Assembly (NCBI GenBank): GCA_030035585.1
Contig: CM057469.1
Location: forward strand, 118,398,650 to 118,462,649
Length of the DNA: 64,000 nt
Direction of reading: 5' to 3'
Source: Dugong dugon
Taxonomy: Eukaryota; Chordata; Mammalia; Sirenia; Dugongidae
Shown: positions 44,160 to 55,209 of the stretch, one piece after another
How positions within the stretch are numbered: the first letter of the stretch is position 1
How the letters are laid out: every line of letters starts with the position of its first letter
Notes under the pieces: generated by a model
What the model was told of the DNA's origin: nothing
What the model saw: only the letters and a program-made list of their open reading frames with translations
The model's database searches: none
Position numbers and translations under genes: made by a program

Positions 44160-45347
44160 TGCCATGGAGTCGGTTCCAACTAATAGCTACACTATGTACA
44201 ACACAACGAAACATAGCCCTGTCCTATGTCATCCTCAGAATCGTTGCTATGTTTGAGCCCATTGTTGCAGCCACTGTGTCAATCCATACCCCTTAGAATT
44301 GTCTTCTTTTTCGCTGACCCTCTACCTTACCAAGCATGATGTTCTTCTCCAGGGACTGGTCCCTCCTGTTACCATGTCCAAAGTACGTGAGAGGCGTCTT
44401 TGCCAGACTCGCTTCCAAGGAGCACACTGGTTGTATTTCTTCCAAGACAGACTGGTTCCTTCTTTTGGCAGTCCATGGTATAGCCAATATTCTTCCACAA
44501 CATCATAATTCAAAGGCATCAATTCTTCAGTCTTCCTTATTCACTGTCCAGCTTTCACATGCATATGAGCTGATTGAAAGTATCATGGCTTGGGTCAGCC
44601 ACACCTTACTCCTCAAAGTGACTTCTTTGCTTTTTAACACTCCAGAGAGGTCTTCTGCAGCAGATTTGCCCAACATTATTTGATTTCCTGACTGTTGCTT
44701 CTAAAGGCATTGATTGTGGATCCCAGTAAAATGAAATCCTTGACGACTTCAATCTTTTCTCCATTTATCATGATGCTGCTTACTGGTCCAGGATTTTTGT
44801 TTTCTTTATGTTAAAGTGTAATCCGTACTGAAGGCTATTGTTTTGATCTTCATCAGTAAGTGCCTCAAGTCTTCTTCACTCTCAGCAAGCAAGGTTGTAT
44901 CATCTGCATATCGCTGTTTATTAATGAGTGTTCCTTGAATCCTGATGCTGCATTCTTCTTCACATAGTCCAACTTACCTGATTATTTGATCAGCATACAG
45001 ATTGAATAACTATGATGAAACACTACAACTCTGACACACCTTTGCTGATTTTAAACCACCCAGTATCCCCTTGTTCTGTTTAAACAACTGCCTCTTGGTC
45101 TATGTATGGGTTCACCATGAGCACAATCAAGTGTTCTGAAATTCCCATCCTTCACAATGTTATCTATAATTTATTATGATCCACACAGTTGAATGTATTT
45201 ACATGGTCAATAAAACACAGGTAAACAATAAACACAGGTAAACATCTTTCTGGTATTCTCTACTTTCAGCCAAGACCCATTTGACATCAATTATATACCT
45301 TATTCCACATCTTCTTCTGAATCTGGCTTGAATTTCTGACAGTTCCC
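44160..45347 (-). pseudogene. RTE reverse transcriptase pseudogene (3' piece)
   Basis: Minus-strand frames include the C-terminal block LEEIQPVCSLEASLAKTPLT and YFGHGNRRDQSLEKNIMLGK near 44320-44450. The complement of GTTGTATCATCTGCATATCG near 44895 encodes the polymerase box region (YADDTTL-like). Stops and shifts break it throughout. It is the same protein family as the RT at 19521-20860, with the C-terminal block better preserved here. Confidence 0.75.
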
Positions 45348-45356
45348 TTGGATGAT

Positions 45357-46670
45357 GTCCCATTCATTGTCAAAAAGAACATTTCAGGATCTATCGTGAA
45401 GTACAACACTGTCAGTGATAGGATAATATCTGTATGCTTACGAGGAAGACCGATTAATATGAATATCATTCAAATTTATGCACCAACTGCTAACGCCAAA
45501 GATGACGAAACTGAAGATTTTTACCAACTTCTGCAGTCTGAAATTGATTGACTATGAAATCAAGAAGAATTGATAATTACTGGTGATTGGAATGTGAATA
45601 TTGGAAACAAAGAAGGTTCTGTAATTGGAAAATGTGGCCTTGGTGATAGAACCAAAGCCTGAGATCACATGACAGGATTTTGCAAGACCAACAACTTTTT
45701 CACTGCAAATACTTTTTTTCAACAACATAAATGGTGACTAGACTTGTGGACCTCACCGGATGGAAAACAAAGGAATCAAATCAACTGGGGAAAAAGACAA
45801 TGGGAAAGCTCAATATAGTTAGTCAGAACAAAGCTGGGGCAGACTGCAGAACAGATAATTGATTTCTTATATGCAAGTTCAAGTAGAAGCTGAAGAAAAT
45901 TAAAACAAGTTCTTGACCATGTCAAGAACAGATTTGACTCAGTCAGCACTAATGACCACATGAGTTGTGAGATGACATCATAGTGATCACATACAAAGAA
46001 AGCAAAACGTCATTAAAAAGACAGGAAAGAAAGAAAATACCAAAATAGATGTCAGAAGAGACCCTGAAACTTGCTCTTGAACATTGCTGAAGCAAATAAA
46101 GGAAATGATGAAATAAAAGAGCTGAACAGATGATTTCAAAGGGTTGCTAGAGAAGACAAAGTAAAGTATTATAATGAAATGTGGAAAGACCTGGAGTTAG
46201 AAAACCAAAAGGGAAGAACACACTCTGCATTTCTCAAGCTGAAAGAACTGAAAAAAAAATTCAAGCCTTGAGTTGCAATTTTGAAGGATTCTATGGGCAA
46301 AATATTGAATGACACAGGAAGCATCAAAAGAAGATTGAAGGAATACATAGAATGATTGCACCAAAAAGAATTAGTTGATGTTCAACCACTTCAGGAGGTA
46401 GCATAAGATCAAGAACTGATGGTATTGAAGGAAGAAGTCCAAGCTGCACTGAAGGCATTGGTGAAAAACAAGTCTCCAGAAACTGATTAAATACCAATAG
46501 AGATGTTTCAACAAGTGGATGCAGAGCTGGAGGTGCTCACTCATCTACGCTAAAAAATTTGGAAGACAGCTACCTCGTCAACAGTCTGTAAGTGATCTAT
46601 ATTTGTAACCATTCCAAAGAAAGGTGATCCAACAGAATTTGGAAATTATCAAAGAATATCACTAATATCA
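45357..46670 (+). pseudogene. RTE endonuclease and linker pseudogene (inverted 5' piece)
   Basis: Plus-strand reading gives VPFIVKKNISGSIVKYNTVS, DRIISVCLRGRPINMNIIQI, YAPTANAKDDETEDFYQLLQ and SEID, then a stop, then ITGDWNVNIGNKEG with the GDWN endonuclease motif. Linker coding sequence continues in several frames to ITIP-KKGDPTEFGNYQRIS near 46620. This piece lies in opposite orientation to the RT piece. Confidence 0.8.
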
Positions 46671-46803
46671 ATAACCATAAAGATTTACAGCATTGGAAAC
46701 CCTAATGATGCAGTTCTACTCTGTCCTATAGGGTTACTATGAGTTGGAATTGACTCAATATCAATGGGTTTAAATTTTTTTTTTATAAGCCAGTGAGTTA
46801 ACC

Positions 46804-47513
46804 TGTTACTGTCTTACAGATGCTAGCAGAAGACCCAAAATTCCTTCAGTCAGAGACACAGAACTTTATTAATCACAGCAAAAGCAGTAGCCAGAGATTC
46901 ATGTAGGCTTGCACAGGTTTGGTCAGATTCACCAAGCCCTTTATGGGGATGATGCTAATATTTTTTCATGGATCCATGCCCATGCAGTGACTGTGTGACA
47001 AAAGAGGTACTCAGATCTTGAGGGATTCACTGCTTTTACAATAAGCAGTTCTGTAAATGGTTATCGAACTTGGCTGCTAACTGAAAGACTGGAGGTTTGA
47101 GTCAACCCAGAGGCACCTTGAAGAGAGGCCTGGTTATTTTCTTCCAAAAAATCAGCCATTGAAAACCCCATGGAGAATAGTTCTACTCTGACACGCATGG
47201 GGTCGCATGAGTAGGAATCAGTTTGATGGTAACTGGTACTTATACAGTAAGCAGAAGCTGAACTGCACTTTGTCCAAGGGGAAGCATTACCTCATTGTTC
47301 AGCTTGCTCACTACAAATACTACCCTGAGAAATGACCTGAATAGAGTTGTCGGGGGGGATCTTGCATTCTAGGCTTACCTAGCAAGTATGTGCAAGGATC
47401 CTCAGGGCTCATGCCAAATTGTCTCTCCCATCAAGGAACTATAAAATTTCAAGATATTTCAAATTTTCTTGCACAATAACTCATCTTAAGCACTCTTTGA
47501 GTTGATGACACGT
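46804..47513 (-). mobile_element. ERV-like solo LTR carrying a SINE
   Basis: On the minus strand this has a polyadenylation-like TTAATAAAGTTCTGTGTCTC and a 3' end reading GACAGTAACA, features of a retroviral R-U5. Left edge TGTTACTGTC and the heptamer GTTAACC on both sides (46797-46803, 47514-47520) suggest LTR ends and a TSD. A B-type SINE splits it. No viral coding region is present. Confidence 0.45.
47048..47244 (+). mobile_element. AfroSINE, B type
   Basis: GTAAATGGTTATCGAACTTG, CTGGAGGTTTGAGTCAACCC, AGAGGCACCTTGAAGAGAGG, AATCAGCCATTGAAAACCCC and GCATGAGTAGGAATCAGTTT. Imperfect 12-base flanks TACAATAAGCAG (about 47037-47048) and TACAGTAAGCAG (about 47245-47256) indicate the TSD. Confidence 0.85.
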
Positions 47514-47520
47514 GTTAACC

Positions 47521-47648
47521 AATAATCACCAATGTCCTTAATGTGGTGGTTTATTCTTAGTCTAATATTTTGTTACAGTAGTATGTCAAATTGGTAGATT
47601 TAAATCCTTTTTTACTGTGGTCTTATGATTAAATCTTCTTTATTAACT
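47521..47648. other. Unrecognised AT-rich spacer
   Basis: Short stretch between an LTR and a SINE with nothing recognisable. Confidence 0.4.
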
Positions 47649-47855
47649 GTTGTTGTTCTTAGGTGCCATCGAGTCAATTCTGACTCAAAGTGACCTCATG
47701 TGACAGAGTAGAACTGCCCTATAGGATTTCCTAGACTATAGTCTTTACAGGAGCAAGTCACCAGTTCTTTTCTCCTACAGGAGTCTGGTGGGTTCAAACC
47801 ACTGACCTTTCGGTTAGCACCAGAGCACTTAACCGTTGCTCCACCAGGGCTCCTT
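47648..47855 (-). mobile_element. AfroSINE, A type, long form, RTE-type tail
   Basis: Begins with the tail complement GTTGTTGTTCTTAGGTGCCA and TCGAGTCAATTCTGACTC, continues through GACTATAGTCTTTACAGGAG and ends with CTCCACCAGGGCTCC. The GTTGTTG/AGGTGCC tail is the RTE 3' end in reverse complement. Confidence 0.9.
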
Positions 47856-48035
47856 CTTCATTAATTAGATTACTAATACTCCAAGAGCCTACAATTATTC
47901 CTACTCAAAACATAACATTTCTTAAAGAAATACTGTTCTTGGTATGATCTGAAAAATATTTTTGATAATTCACTTCTCTATGGCAATATAATTTCCACTA
48001 ATCTCATTGATCGTCTTTACCATTTTTGTTTTATA
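47856..48035. other. Unrecognised spacer
   Basis: Nothing recognisable between the SINE and the LTR. Confidence 0.4.
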
Positions 48036-48040
48036 TGTCA

Positions 48041-48624
48041 TGTGATCATTTAGGTGTATCAACTTGGTTGGGCCATGATTCTCAGTGGTTTGGCAGTTAT
48101 GATGAGTTTGGCAGTCCTATAATGATGTAATCACCTCCTTGATCATATCTGATATAATGTGATCACATCCATGATGAGATCTGTTATGAGTAGCTAGTCA
48201 GTTGAAAGGGAGTTTCCTTAGGGATGTGGCCTACATCCAATATATGTGTACTTTCTGGCAATGCTCACTGTCTTTTGCTCTGCTCTGGATCCTACATTCA
48301 GCTTGTCAGCATCTGACCTCCAGTTTTTGGGATTTGAGCCAGTAGCTTACCAGCTTACTTGCCTATCTTGGATCCGTCAGCCTTTGCAGCTGTGAGCCAG
48401 CAGCCTGCTGTCTGACCTGTGGATCTTGGGTTCATCAGCCCCTGCAGCTATGTGAGTCAGGAGAAGCCTCCAGTCTGATGCCTGACCCAGGGACTTGAGA
48501 CTTGCCAACCTCTACAACTGCATGAGCCATTTCCTTGAGATAAACTACTCTCTCCCTCTCTTTAGAGATATATATACATATATCTTCACCGGTTTTGCTT
48601 CTCTAGAGAATGCAGCCTGAGACA
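48041..48624 (+). mobile_element. Solo LTR, ERVL/MaLR-like
   Basis: 584 bases starting TGTGATCATTTAGGTGTATC and ending GCAGCCTGAGACA, flanked by the exact 5-base repeat TGTCA (48036-48040, 48625-48629). It contains CCTTGAGATAAACTACTC and a short TA tract just before the end, the usual position of polyadenylation signals. No internal region is present. The family is assigned from general layout only. Confidence 0.75.
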
Positions 48625-48629
48625 TGTCA

Positions 48630-48905
48630 TTATTTCTATGTGTTTTTTTTTTTTTTTCTCAGTTTTTTAATAAGTAGATTTAAAGATGACAAAAGAAAGC
48701 ACACATCTGAGTCTGGATTCCCTCAGAAGCAGAACTGAAAGAGGATTTGAGTGCAAGTAGTTTAATTTGTGAAGTAATTCCCGGAAGTATCAGAAAGGAG
48801 TAGGGATGTGAGACAAGGAAGCATAGGCAGAAAATAAAAGAGAATGTTATCAAGCAAGTAACACTGTGGGCTACTGGAGCTTAAACCAGTTCAGGAACTT
48901 TGGGA
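48630..48905. other. Unrecognised spacer with T-run
   Basis: A T-run at about 48643-48657; otherwise no recognisable feature. Confidence 0.4.
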
Positions 48906-48907
48906 GT

Positions 48908-49320
48908 GCATTAATTTTCTAGTGTTGCCATAACAAAAATATCATAAATTGGGTGGCTTCTAAGAACAGAAATTTATTGTCTCTTGAGTTCAAAATTAGA
49001 GTGTTGGCCATGTTGATTCCTTCTAAAACCTTGAGAGAGAATCTGTTCTATGCCTCTTTCTTAGCTTCTGATAACTCGAGACATTCCTTAACTTGCAGCT
49101 GCAGTGCCATGTGGTATCCTTCCTCTGTCTCTCTGTGCCTCTTACCCTCTTTTATAAGGACACCACTCAGGTGGAATTAAAACCCACCCTACTCCAGTAT
49201 GACCTCATATTAACTGATAACATCTTCAAAGACCCTATTTCAAACAAGATCACTTTCATAAGTACAGGGGTGAGGGCTTCAACGTATCTTTTCAGGGGAC
49301 ACGATTTAACCCATGACAGA
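48908..49320 (-). mobile_element. MLT1/MaLR-like solo LTR
   Basis: Plus-strand text starts TGCATTAATTTTCTAGTGTT and runs through GGGTGGCTTCTAAGAACAGA, TTTTATAAGGACACCACTCA, AAAGACCCTATTTCAAAC, GGGGTGAGGGCTTCAACG and ACACGATTTAACCCATGACA, the reverse complement order of MLT1C/D-type LTRs. No intact TSD. Confidence 0.78.
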
Positions 49321-49795
49321 GCGCAAGTGTAAAAAGGGTACTTCGGATGTATCCCACCTGAGTGATGAGGGATATGGGAGCTGAGGGATTGATATGCCAT
49401 CATCCTCAATCATAATGAGAATTGTTCCTGTGTAAGAAGAGGGGTGTTGATATTCTATGGCTTCCAGCAAAATTCCAGGAAAAGAAATGCAATTGATGGC
49501 AGTTGAATTTCAGCTCCAGGCACTATAATATTAAGGCATCTACTATAATATCTTTAAAATATTTCCACTTTATTGTGTCTCTAAAATGTTTCAAAATGTC
49601 TTTCCATATTGCAGGATTATCCCCATGCAATTTTCCCTTAGCTGTATCCCAAAGACACCCATTCCCCTCCAATATCACTCTACCAGGGAATGAGTAGAAT
49701 CTGGATAAAATCAGAATTGAGGGACAGTGTTTTTAGATAATTGTAGTTAAACTATTATGCAAATTTTACCAAAACCTGTGACCATGTGACTACAT
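49321..49795. other. Unrecognised non-coding DNA
   Basis: No gene or named repeat. Confidence 0.4.
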
Positions 49796-50008
49796 TGCTG
49801 CTGTTGTTGTTGTTAGGAGCCACTGAGTCAAGTTTGACTCATAGTGACCCCATGCGACAGAGTAGAACAGCCCCATCGGGTTTTCTAGGCTGTAATCTTT
49901 ACAGGAGCAGATCACTAGGTCTTTGTCCTGCAGAGCCGCTGGATGGGTTCAACCACCAAGCTTTCGGTTAGCAGCTGAGGGCTTAACATTGCACCACTAT
50001 GGCTCCTT
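49796..50008 (-). mobile_element. AfroSINE, A type, long form, RTE-type tail
   Basis: Tail complement GCTGTTGTTGTTGTTAGGAG, then CCACTGAGTCAAGTTTGACT, CTAGGCTGTAATCTTTACAG, GCTTTCGGTTAGCAGCTGAG and ACCACTATGGCTCC. The GTT repeats are the RTE tail in reverse complement. Confidence 0.9.
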
Positions 50009-50039
50009 GGATACACTGTCCCCCTACCAAAACAAAAAA

Positions 50040-50204
50040 CAAAAACCCGTTGCTAGTGAGTCGATTTCAACTCATAGTGACCCTTTAGGTCACAGTAGAA
50101 CTTCCCACTGCTCTATAGAACTTCCAAGTAATAGCTGGTGGATTCGAACTGATGACCTTTTGGTTAGCAGCTGAGTTCTTAACCACTATGCAACCAGGGC
50201 TCCA
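50040..50204 (-). mobile_element. AfroSINE, A type, short form
   Basis: CCCGTTGCTAGTGAGTCGAT, CTCATAGTGACCCTTTAGG, AGTAATAGCTGGTGGATTCG, GACCTTTTGGTTAGCAGCTG and GCAACCAGGGCTCC. Confidence 0.88.
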
Positions 50205-51315
50205 GGATGCATTGCCGGGAGCCCTTAAATCTACCTTTGAAGTGCTGGCAATCCTTAAAATAGTCCTATAATATAGACTTTGAAACACTTTCACGGATGT
50301 AACCTGAGTTTCTCCAAGTTGTTTCACCTCCTGAACTTACCTTTTTCTTTAACAGTAACCTAAATATCTTGCACCTCTGCTGTGTTTGCAGGATGTTTAG
50401 TTTCCAAGGGTGCTCACTGGTTTGTGTTGTCAAACATCTCCTAGGATGCTGTGCCCTGACTGTTGGTTTGTCTGAGGTACCACATGCTGACCCATGACTC
50501 CTCCGCGCTTCTGAGGTCTCTCACAAACATTTGCCCCTGAGGTGGCACTGTTAACACAAAATTGTAGTATCTAATGAATTTTACAGAATTCCTGGCAACA
50601 AAGGAGAGATTAACCTACAGAGAAAGAATAAACAAAACTCAGTACCAGATAGAATTGCTCCTGAAGTTCATTAGCCAGAAATCTACCTTCACAGGGACTT
50701 TCTAACGGTTGATTTTTCTTCCACGGCCCCTGTAGTATGTTATCTGCCCTAATTCTCTTCAGTTTCTGCTTTCACATCTTCTTCCACATAAGCGCAAAAG
50801 CAAGAAAAGAAAAAAAACTATTCTCTCCAGGCCCCGCTGGAGTAAGATAATTAATGTCATCTTACTCATGGTAAAGGCAGCATTTTACATTTTATGTGAC
50901 ATAGATGAAACTTTCTCTTCCAGTTTAGGTTCTAGGCCTTACCTCTGGGCAACTAAACAGCCTGGATCTTTCAAAAAAAAAATTAACCCCTCTCAACAGA
51001 AATTATTTTTTTTCTCTTGTTAGCAGAACTAAATACAAATTGCTGTAAGGTTTTAAAATAGACATTTTTCTTCGTTTGTATCTGCTAAAGGTTTAAAAAT
51101 CTTGGGGCAAATCTCCTCAGATCTTCCTGACGAACATGCATACATTACTTCAGAGACACAGTAGAAAGCCAAGGAAGCAAGCATCGTCCTTTCACATTAG
51201 AGAGTGAATCTGAGGCTCCGAAAGGCTAAATGAGGGAACAATGAGGACAGTGGCAAACCGATTGCTAATGACATCACCAAACTTTACAGGAGAAAGAAAT
51301 TTTGGATTACTATTT
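50205..51315. other. Unrecognised non-coding DNA
   Basis: No gene or confidently named repeat in about 1.1 kb. 51195-51250 may be a worn MIR core (GAATCTGAGGCTCCGAAAGG). Confidence 0.35.
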
Positions 51316-51356
51316 AAAAAAAAAATATATATATACATACATATATTTATATATAC

Positions 51357-51387
<31 letters not shown>

Positions 51388-51401
51388 CATACATATATAT
51401 A
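51316..51401. repeat. Palindromic (TA)/(CATA) microsatellite
   Basis: A-run then TA, CATA and TATG units. 51366-51401 is a perfect 36-base inverted repeat centred at 51383/51384 and could form a hairpin. Confidence 0.92.
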
Positions 51402-51459
51402 ACAAAACAGGAAAAACAGTTTTGTAAGGAGGCACATACGAAAGGTAGAATTCAAGATC

Positions 51460-53384
51460 TTTTTTTTTTTTTAATTGTACTTTAGATGAAGGTTTACAGA
51501 GCAAATAGTTTCTCATGAAACAGCACACACATTGTTTTTATGACAACCGTTAACAACTCCACAACGTGTCAACACTGTCCCTTTTCGACCTTGAGTTCCC
51601 TATTACCAGCTTTCCTTTCCCCTCCTGCCTTCTAGTCCTTGTCCCTGGACTGTTGTGCCCCATTAGTTTTGTTTTGTCTTATGGGGCTGTCTAATCTTCA
51701 GCTAAATGGTGAACCTCAGGAGTGACTTCATTACTGAGCTAAAAGGGTGTCCAGGGGCCATACTCTTGGAGTTTCTCCAGTCTCTGTCAGGCCAGTAAGT
51801 CTGGTCTTTTTTCATGACTTAGAATTTTGTTCCACATTTTTTTCCAGCTCGGTCTGGGACCCTCTGTTGTGATCCCTGTCAGAGCAGTCAGTGGTGGTAG
51901 CTGGGCACCGTCTAGTTGTACTGGACTCAGTCTGGTGGAGGCTGTGGTAGTTGTGGTCTGTTAGCCCTTTGGACTAGTCTTTCCCTTGTATCTTGTTTTC
52001 TTCATTCTCCCTTGCTCCTGAAGGGGTGAGACCAGCGAATTATCTTAGATGGCTACTCACAGGCTTTTAAGACCCCAGGTGCTACTCACCAAGGTAGAAT
52101 GTAGAACATGTTCTTTATAAACTGTTATACCAATTGACCTAGATGTTCCCTGAGACCATGGTCCCCACAGCCCTCCGCCCAGCAATTCAGTCCTTCAGGG
52201 AGTTTGGATGTGTCTATACAGCTTCCATGGCCTTTCCTTATACAAGTTGTGCTGGCTTCCCCAGTATTGTGTACTGTCTTACCTCTCACCAAAGTTACCA
52301 CTTATCTATTGTCTATTTAGTATTTCTCCCCCCCGACCCCTCCCATCCCTTGTAACCAACAAAGATTGTTTTTTTTGTGTGTAAAGTTTTTCATGAGTTT
52401 TTACAGTAGAGGTCTCATACAATATTTTTCCTTCTGTAATTGATCTTTTTCACTCAGCATAATATCCTCCAGTTTCATCCATGTTATGAGATACTTCACA
52501 GATTCATCATTGTTCTTTATCATTGCATAATACTCCATTGTGTGTATGTACCATAGTTTGTTTATCCATTCATCTGTTGATGGGCATCTAGGTTGTTTCC
52601 ATCTTTTTGCTGTTGTGAAAAATGCTGCAATGAACATGGGTGTGCATATGTCTATGCATGTGATGGCTCTTATTTCTCTAGTATATATTCCTAGGAGTGG
52701 GATTGTGGATTGTATGGTATTTCCATTTCTAGCTTTCTAAGGAAGCCCCATATCATTTTCCAAAATTGTTGTATCATTTTGCATTCCCACCAGCAGTGCA
52801 TAAGAGTTCCGATCTCCCCGCAGCCTCTCCAACATCTGTTATTTTCAGTGTTTTTGATTTGTGCCAGTAATGCCAGGGTGAGATGGTATCTCATTGTGGT
52901 TTTGATTTGCATTTCTCTAATGGCTAGTGATTGTGAGCATTTCCTCATGTGTCTGTTGGCCTCTTGAATGTCTTCTTTGGTGAAGTGTCTGTTCATTTCC
53001 TTTGCCCATTTTTTAATAGGATTATTTGTCTTTTTGTTGTAGAGGTGTTAGATTTTCTTGTAGATTTTAGAGATTAGACCTCTGACTTGTAATGTCCAAA
53101 ATTTTTTTTCCCAGTCTGTAGGTTCTCTTTTTACTCTTTTGATGAAGTCTTTTGATGAGCATAAGTATTTACTTTTCAGAAGATCCCAGTTATCTAGCTT
53201 ATCTTCTGGAGTTTGTGTGTTGTTGGTTATGGTTTGTATCTTGTTAATGCTGGGTATTAGGGCCTCTAGCGTTGATCCTATTTTTTCTTCTATGAACTTT
53301 ATAGTTTTTGGCTTTATACTTAGGTCTTTGACCCATTTTGAATTAGTTTTTGTATATGGTGTGAAGTATGGGTCCTGTTTCAAG
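51460..53384 (-). mobile_element. 5'-truncated L1 (L1 copy 3)
   Basis: Minus-strand L1 from a T-run (51460-51472) through the 3'UTR (CTTTAGATGAAGGTTTACAG) into the ORF2 C-terminus, breaking off at GGGTCCTGTTTC. Flanks share AAGATCTT (51454-51461 and 53385-53392). It is 1.9 kb long and close to L1 copy 1 in sequence. Confidence 0.92.
52401..53383 (-). pseudogene. L1 ORF2 C-terminal pseudogene, copy 3
   Basis: The C-terminal third of ORF2 in three frames: YTKTNSKWVKDLSIKPKTIK (53300-53350), the cysteine-rich [20 protein letters not shown] (about 52790-52830, preceded by [20 protein letters not shown]), and [20 protein letters not shown] (about 52540-52600). The reverse transcriptase core is absent because of 5' truncation. 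Confidence 0.88.
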
Positions 53385-53392
53385 AAGATCTT

Positions 53393-54635
53393 GATATCAA
53401 TAGAACTGGTTCATGATGGACAATCCTGATTTGTTGTAGTCATAACTCTGCTGCCTCTAATTATTACAATCATTGTTCTTTCCTGGGAGAAGCTTCATAG
53501 TAAACCTATAAAAAGACTCTCATGACTGTGTGTTTGCCTTCTGAATACAGACTGCTTGTAGGAAGCTGAAGACTTTTTCAGAGATTGGTTGAGCTTCGAA
53601 GTTAAAGAGACTTTCTAGTACTGAATATGTTATAATTTTAGTTTGTACACTTGTAATTTACATGGTTTTGTTAAGAAAATTAGTTGTTTAGATAAAAGTC
53701 TATATTTTGGTTTAGTATAATCAGGAACTGAATCTTAAATGAGTGTGTCCTTCATAAAATCAATTGTTTCACTTGATTTGAACTTACTAAATTGGTCCTG
53801 TCCAATCAGATGTGGGCAAGGGGGCAATGTCATGTGTTCTAAACATGCCTGACTATGAATAAGGAACTGCTTAGAACTTCTCCAGTTCCTATGTTGAGTG
53901 TGGTGTTTCTGTCAAATGGAGACCGTGGGTGTGTATGTCCAATACAACCAGAAAGGGTCCAATGCAGGGTTAGAAATCTCAGAAAAAATGAGCCAGCCCT
54001 GAGGTTATTTTAAGTTTAAAAATAAATAAGAGAAATTTTCTGAGTGAACCTTGGGCTACTTCACATAGAGTGCCAAATGTTGATTTATCAAGCCAGTGAA
54101 GAATAGACTCAAATAAACACTTCGTGTGGCAAAGGGAAAGAAGTGGAAAGATCTGAATTCTGCAATTGCAAATATCTTTAAGAGGGCATCTAGAATGTCA
54201 ACCCTCATTAGTGCTTTCACTTTAATGGAGATAATAAGCTGCAGGGCATCGAGGAAGCAGAAGGAAAAGTTCAAAGAGATGTGAAGAAATCCATCCTCAG
54301 GAAAATAATTTAAAAAAAAATTCTCATTTGCCTATGAAAATAAAACAATGGAACAAAATTCTCCAGTGGTCTTTTTGATCCTAGAAGAAAAAAGAACCAT
54401 TTGCTGCTCTACGCCCTCATTAGGCATTGTGATGTCTCTCTGATTTTATTTTTCTTGAAATCTTATTTAAGTCTTCTACCATTAAGCTCTCTGCATGTTG
54501 GACACATGTTTTTTTCAACTTGATTATAAGCAAATCACAGTCAAGGACCATGTTTAATGCTTCTAACGATTCATTTTTGATCTACATATTTTGAGCAAGT
54601 AAATAGAAAGTTCTACAGAGAGTTTAATGATGAAG
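53393..54635. other. Repeat-poor, unrecognised DNA
   Basis: About 1.2 kb without a recognisable repeat or coding signal, one of the longer unique stretches in the window. Confidence 0.4.
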
Positions 54636-54639
54636 GAGC

Positions 54640-54965
54640 TATCACCCTTACACTATTCTAGGCTCTGGGCATACCACAGTGAACAAAATAGATAAGATGA
54701 ATGCTTCCATTCTATTGTGACTTGGGAAAGCCAGACATCTGTCACAGAAGCAAATAAATCCTCAGGAAAAAAATTACAAAATTGCAAGCATTACCAGGAA
54801 ATAAAAGAGGTTTATTGGCTAGACAGAATGTGTGCATGTGAAGGTACATGTATTTCAGATATGTGGATCTCATATGCTTCTCTGAAAGAGTGAGATCTGA
54901 GCTCAGACATGAACAGTGGGATAATGCAGCTACATGAAGATCTGGCAAAGACCATTCAGGATACA
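54640..54965 (-). repeat. L2-like LINE fragment
   Basis: TTCTAGGCTCTGGGCATACC and ACAGTGAACAAAATAGATAA, later AGTGAGATCTGAGCTCAGAC and ATGAACAGTGGG, match the reverse-complement order of L2 3' sequence ('AGTGAACAAAACAGAC ... GACATCTGAGCTGAGACCTG'). Confidence 0.5.
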
Positions 54966-55138
54966 GTATTCAGCAATGATAAATGCGCTGTGTTGGGATG
55001 ATTTTGACATTATCAAACAATTGAAATAGGACTGCTCTATCAATAGTGAACCAGGAGAGAGAGGAATGATATGAGGTCCAAGGCAAGAGTAGGTATGTAC
55101 GTCCTTCTAGGCTATGGTAAAAATACTTACTATGTAAA
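54966..55138. other. Unrecognised spacer
   Basis: Nothing recognisable. Confidence 0.4.
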
Positions 55139-55209
55139 GCATCAGTGGTTCAGTGGTAGAATTCTTGCCACCCATGCTGTAGATCCAGGTTCTATGCCTG
55201 GCCAATGCA
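55139..55209 (+). pseudogene. tRNA-Gly-like SINE head
   Basis: The 71-base length and both ends (GCATCAGTGGTTCAGTGGTA; GGTTCTATGCCTGGCCAATG) fit nuclear tRNA-Gly. A box TGGTTCAGTGGTAG and B-box-like GGTTCTATGCC are recognisable, with changes from the usual GGTTCGATTCC. The acceptor ends (GCATCAG, and the final CCAATGCA) still largely pair. The anticodon arm is altered (TTGCCACCCATG), so a working tRNA is unlikely. Its role in the SINE would be as a pol III promoter. Confidence 0.8.

Larger units (their letters stand above)
44146..46674 (-). mobile_element. RTE-class LINE with 5' inversion (twin priming)
   Basis: 44146-45347 is minus-strand RTE: its 3' end (TACTGGTTGCCATGGAGTC complement) back to a point corresponding to 19765 of the RTE at 19521. 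45357-46674 is plus-strand RTE, from the endonuclease region (TTCATTGTCAAAAAGAACAT) to a point corresponding to about 19705. So the 5' piece is inverted, about 60 bases are lost between the pieces, and the TSD CCATAAAGRTTTA (44133-44145, 46675-46687) bounds the whole. This is the structure expected of twin priming. Confidence 0.9.
44022..46775 (+). mobile_element. AfroSINE, A type, long form, split by an RTE
   Basis: The 5' part (44022-44145: CCTGTGGAGCAGTGGTTAAG, GAGAAAGATGTGGCAGTCTG, TTCCATAAAG) and the 3' part (46675-46775: CATAAAGATTTACAGCATTG, TAGGGTTACTATGAGTTGGA, then a T-run) are one SINE. The break is the RTE at 44146-46674, and the 13 bases at the break are duplicated (CCATAAAGGTTTA, CCATAAAGATTTA). 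Confidence 0.9.

Noticed and set aside
55139-55209. Functional tRNA-Gly gene
   Set aside because: The anticodon arm and B box are altered and the sequence runs directly into RTE-derived SINE body, so it is a SINE head and not a tRNA gene.
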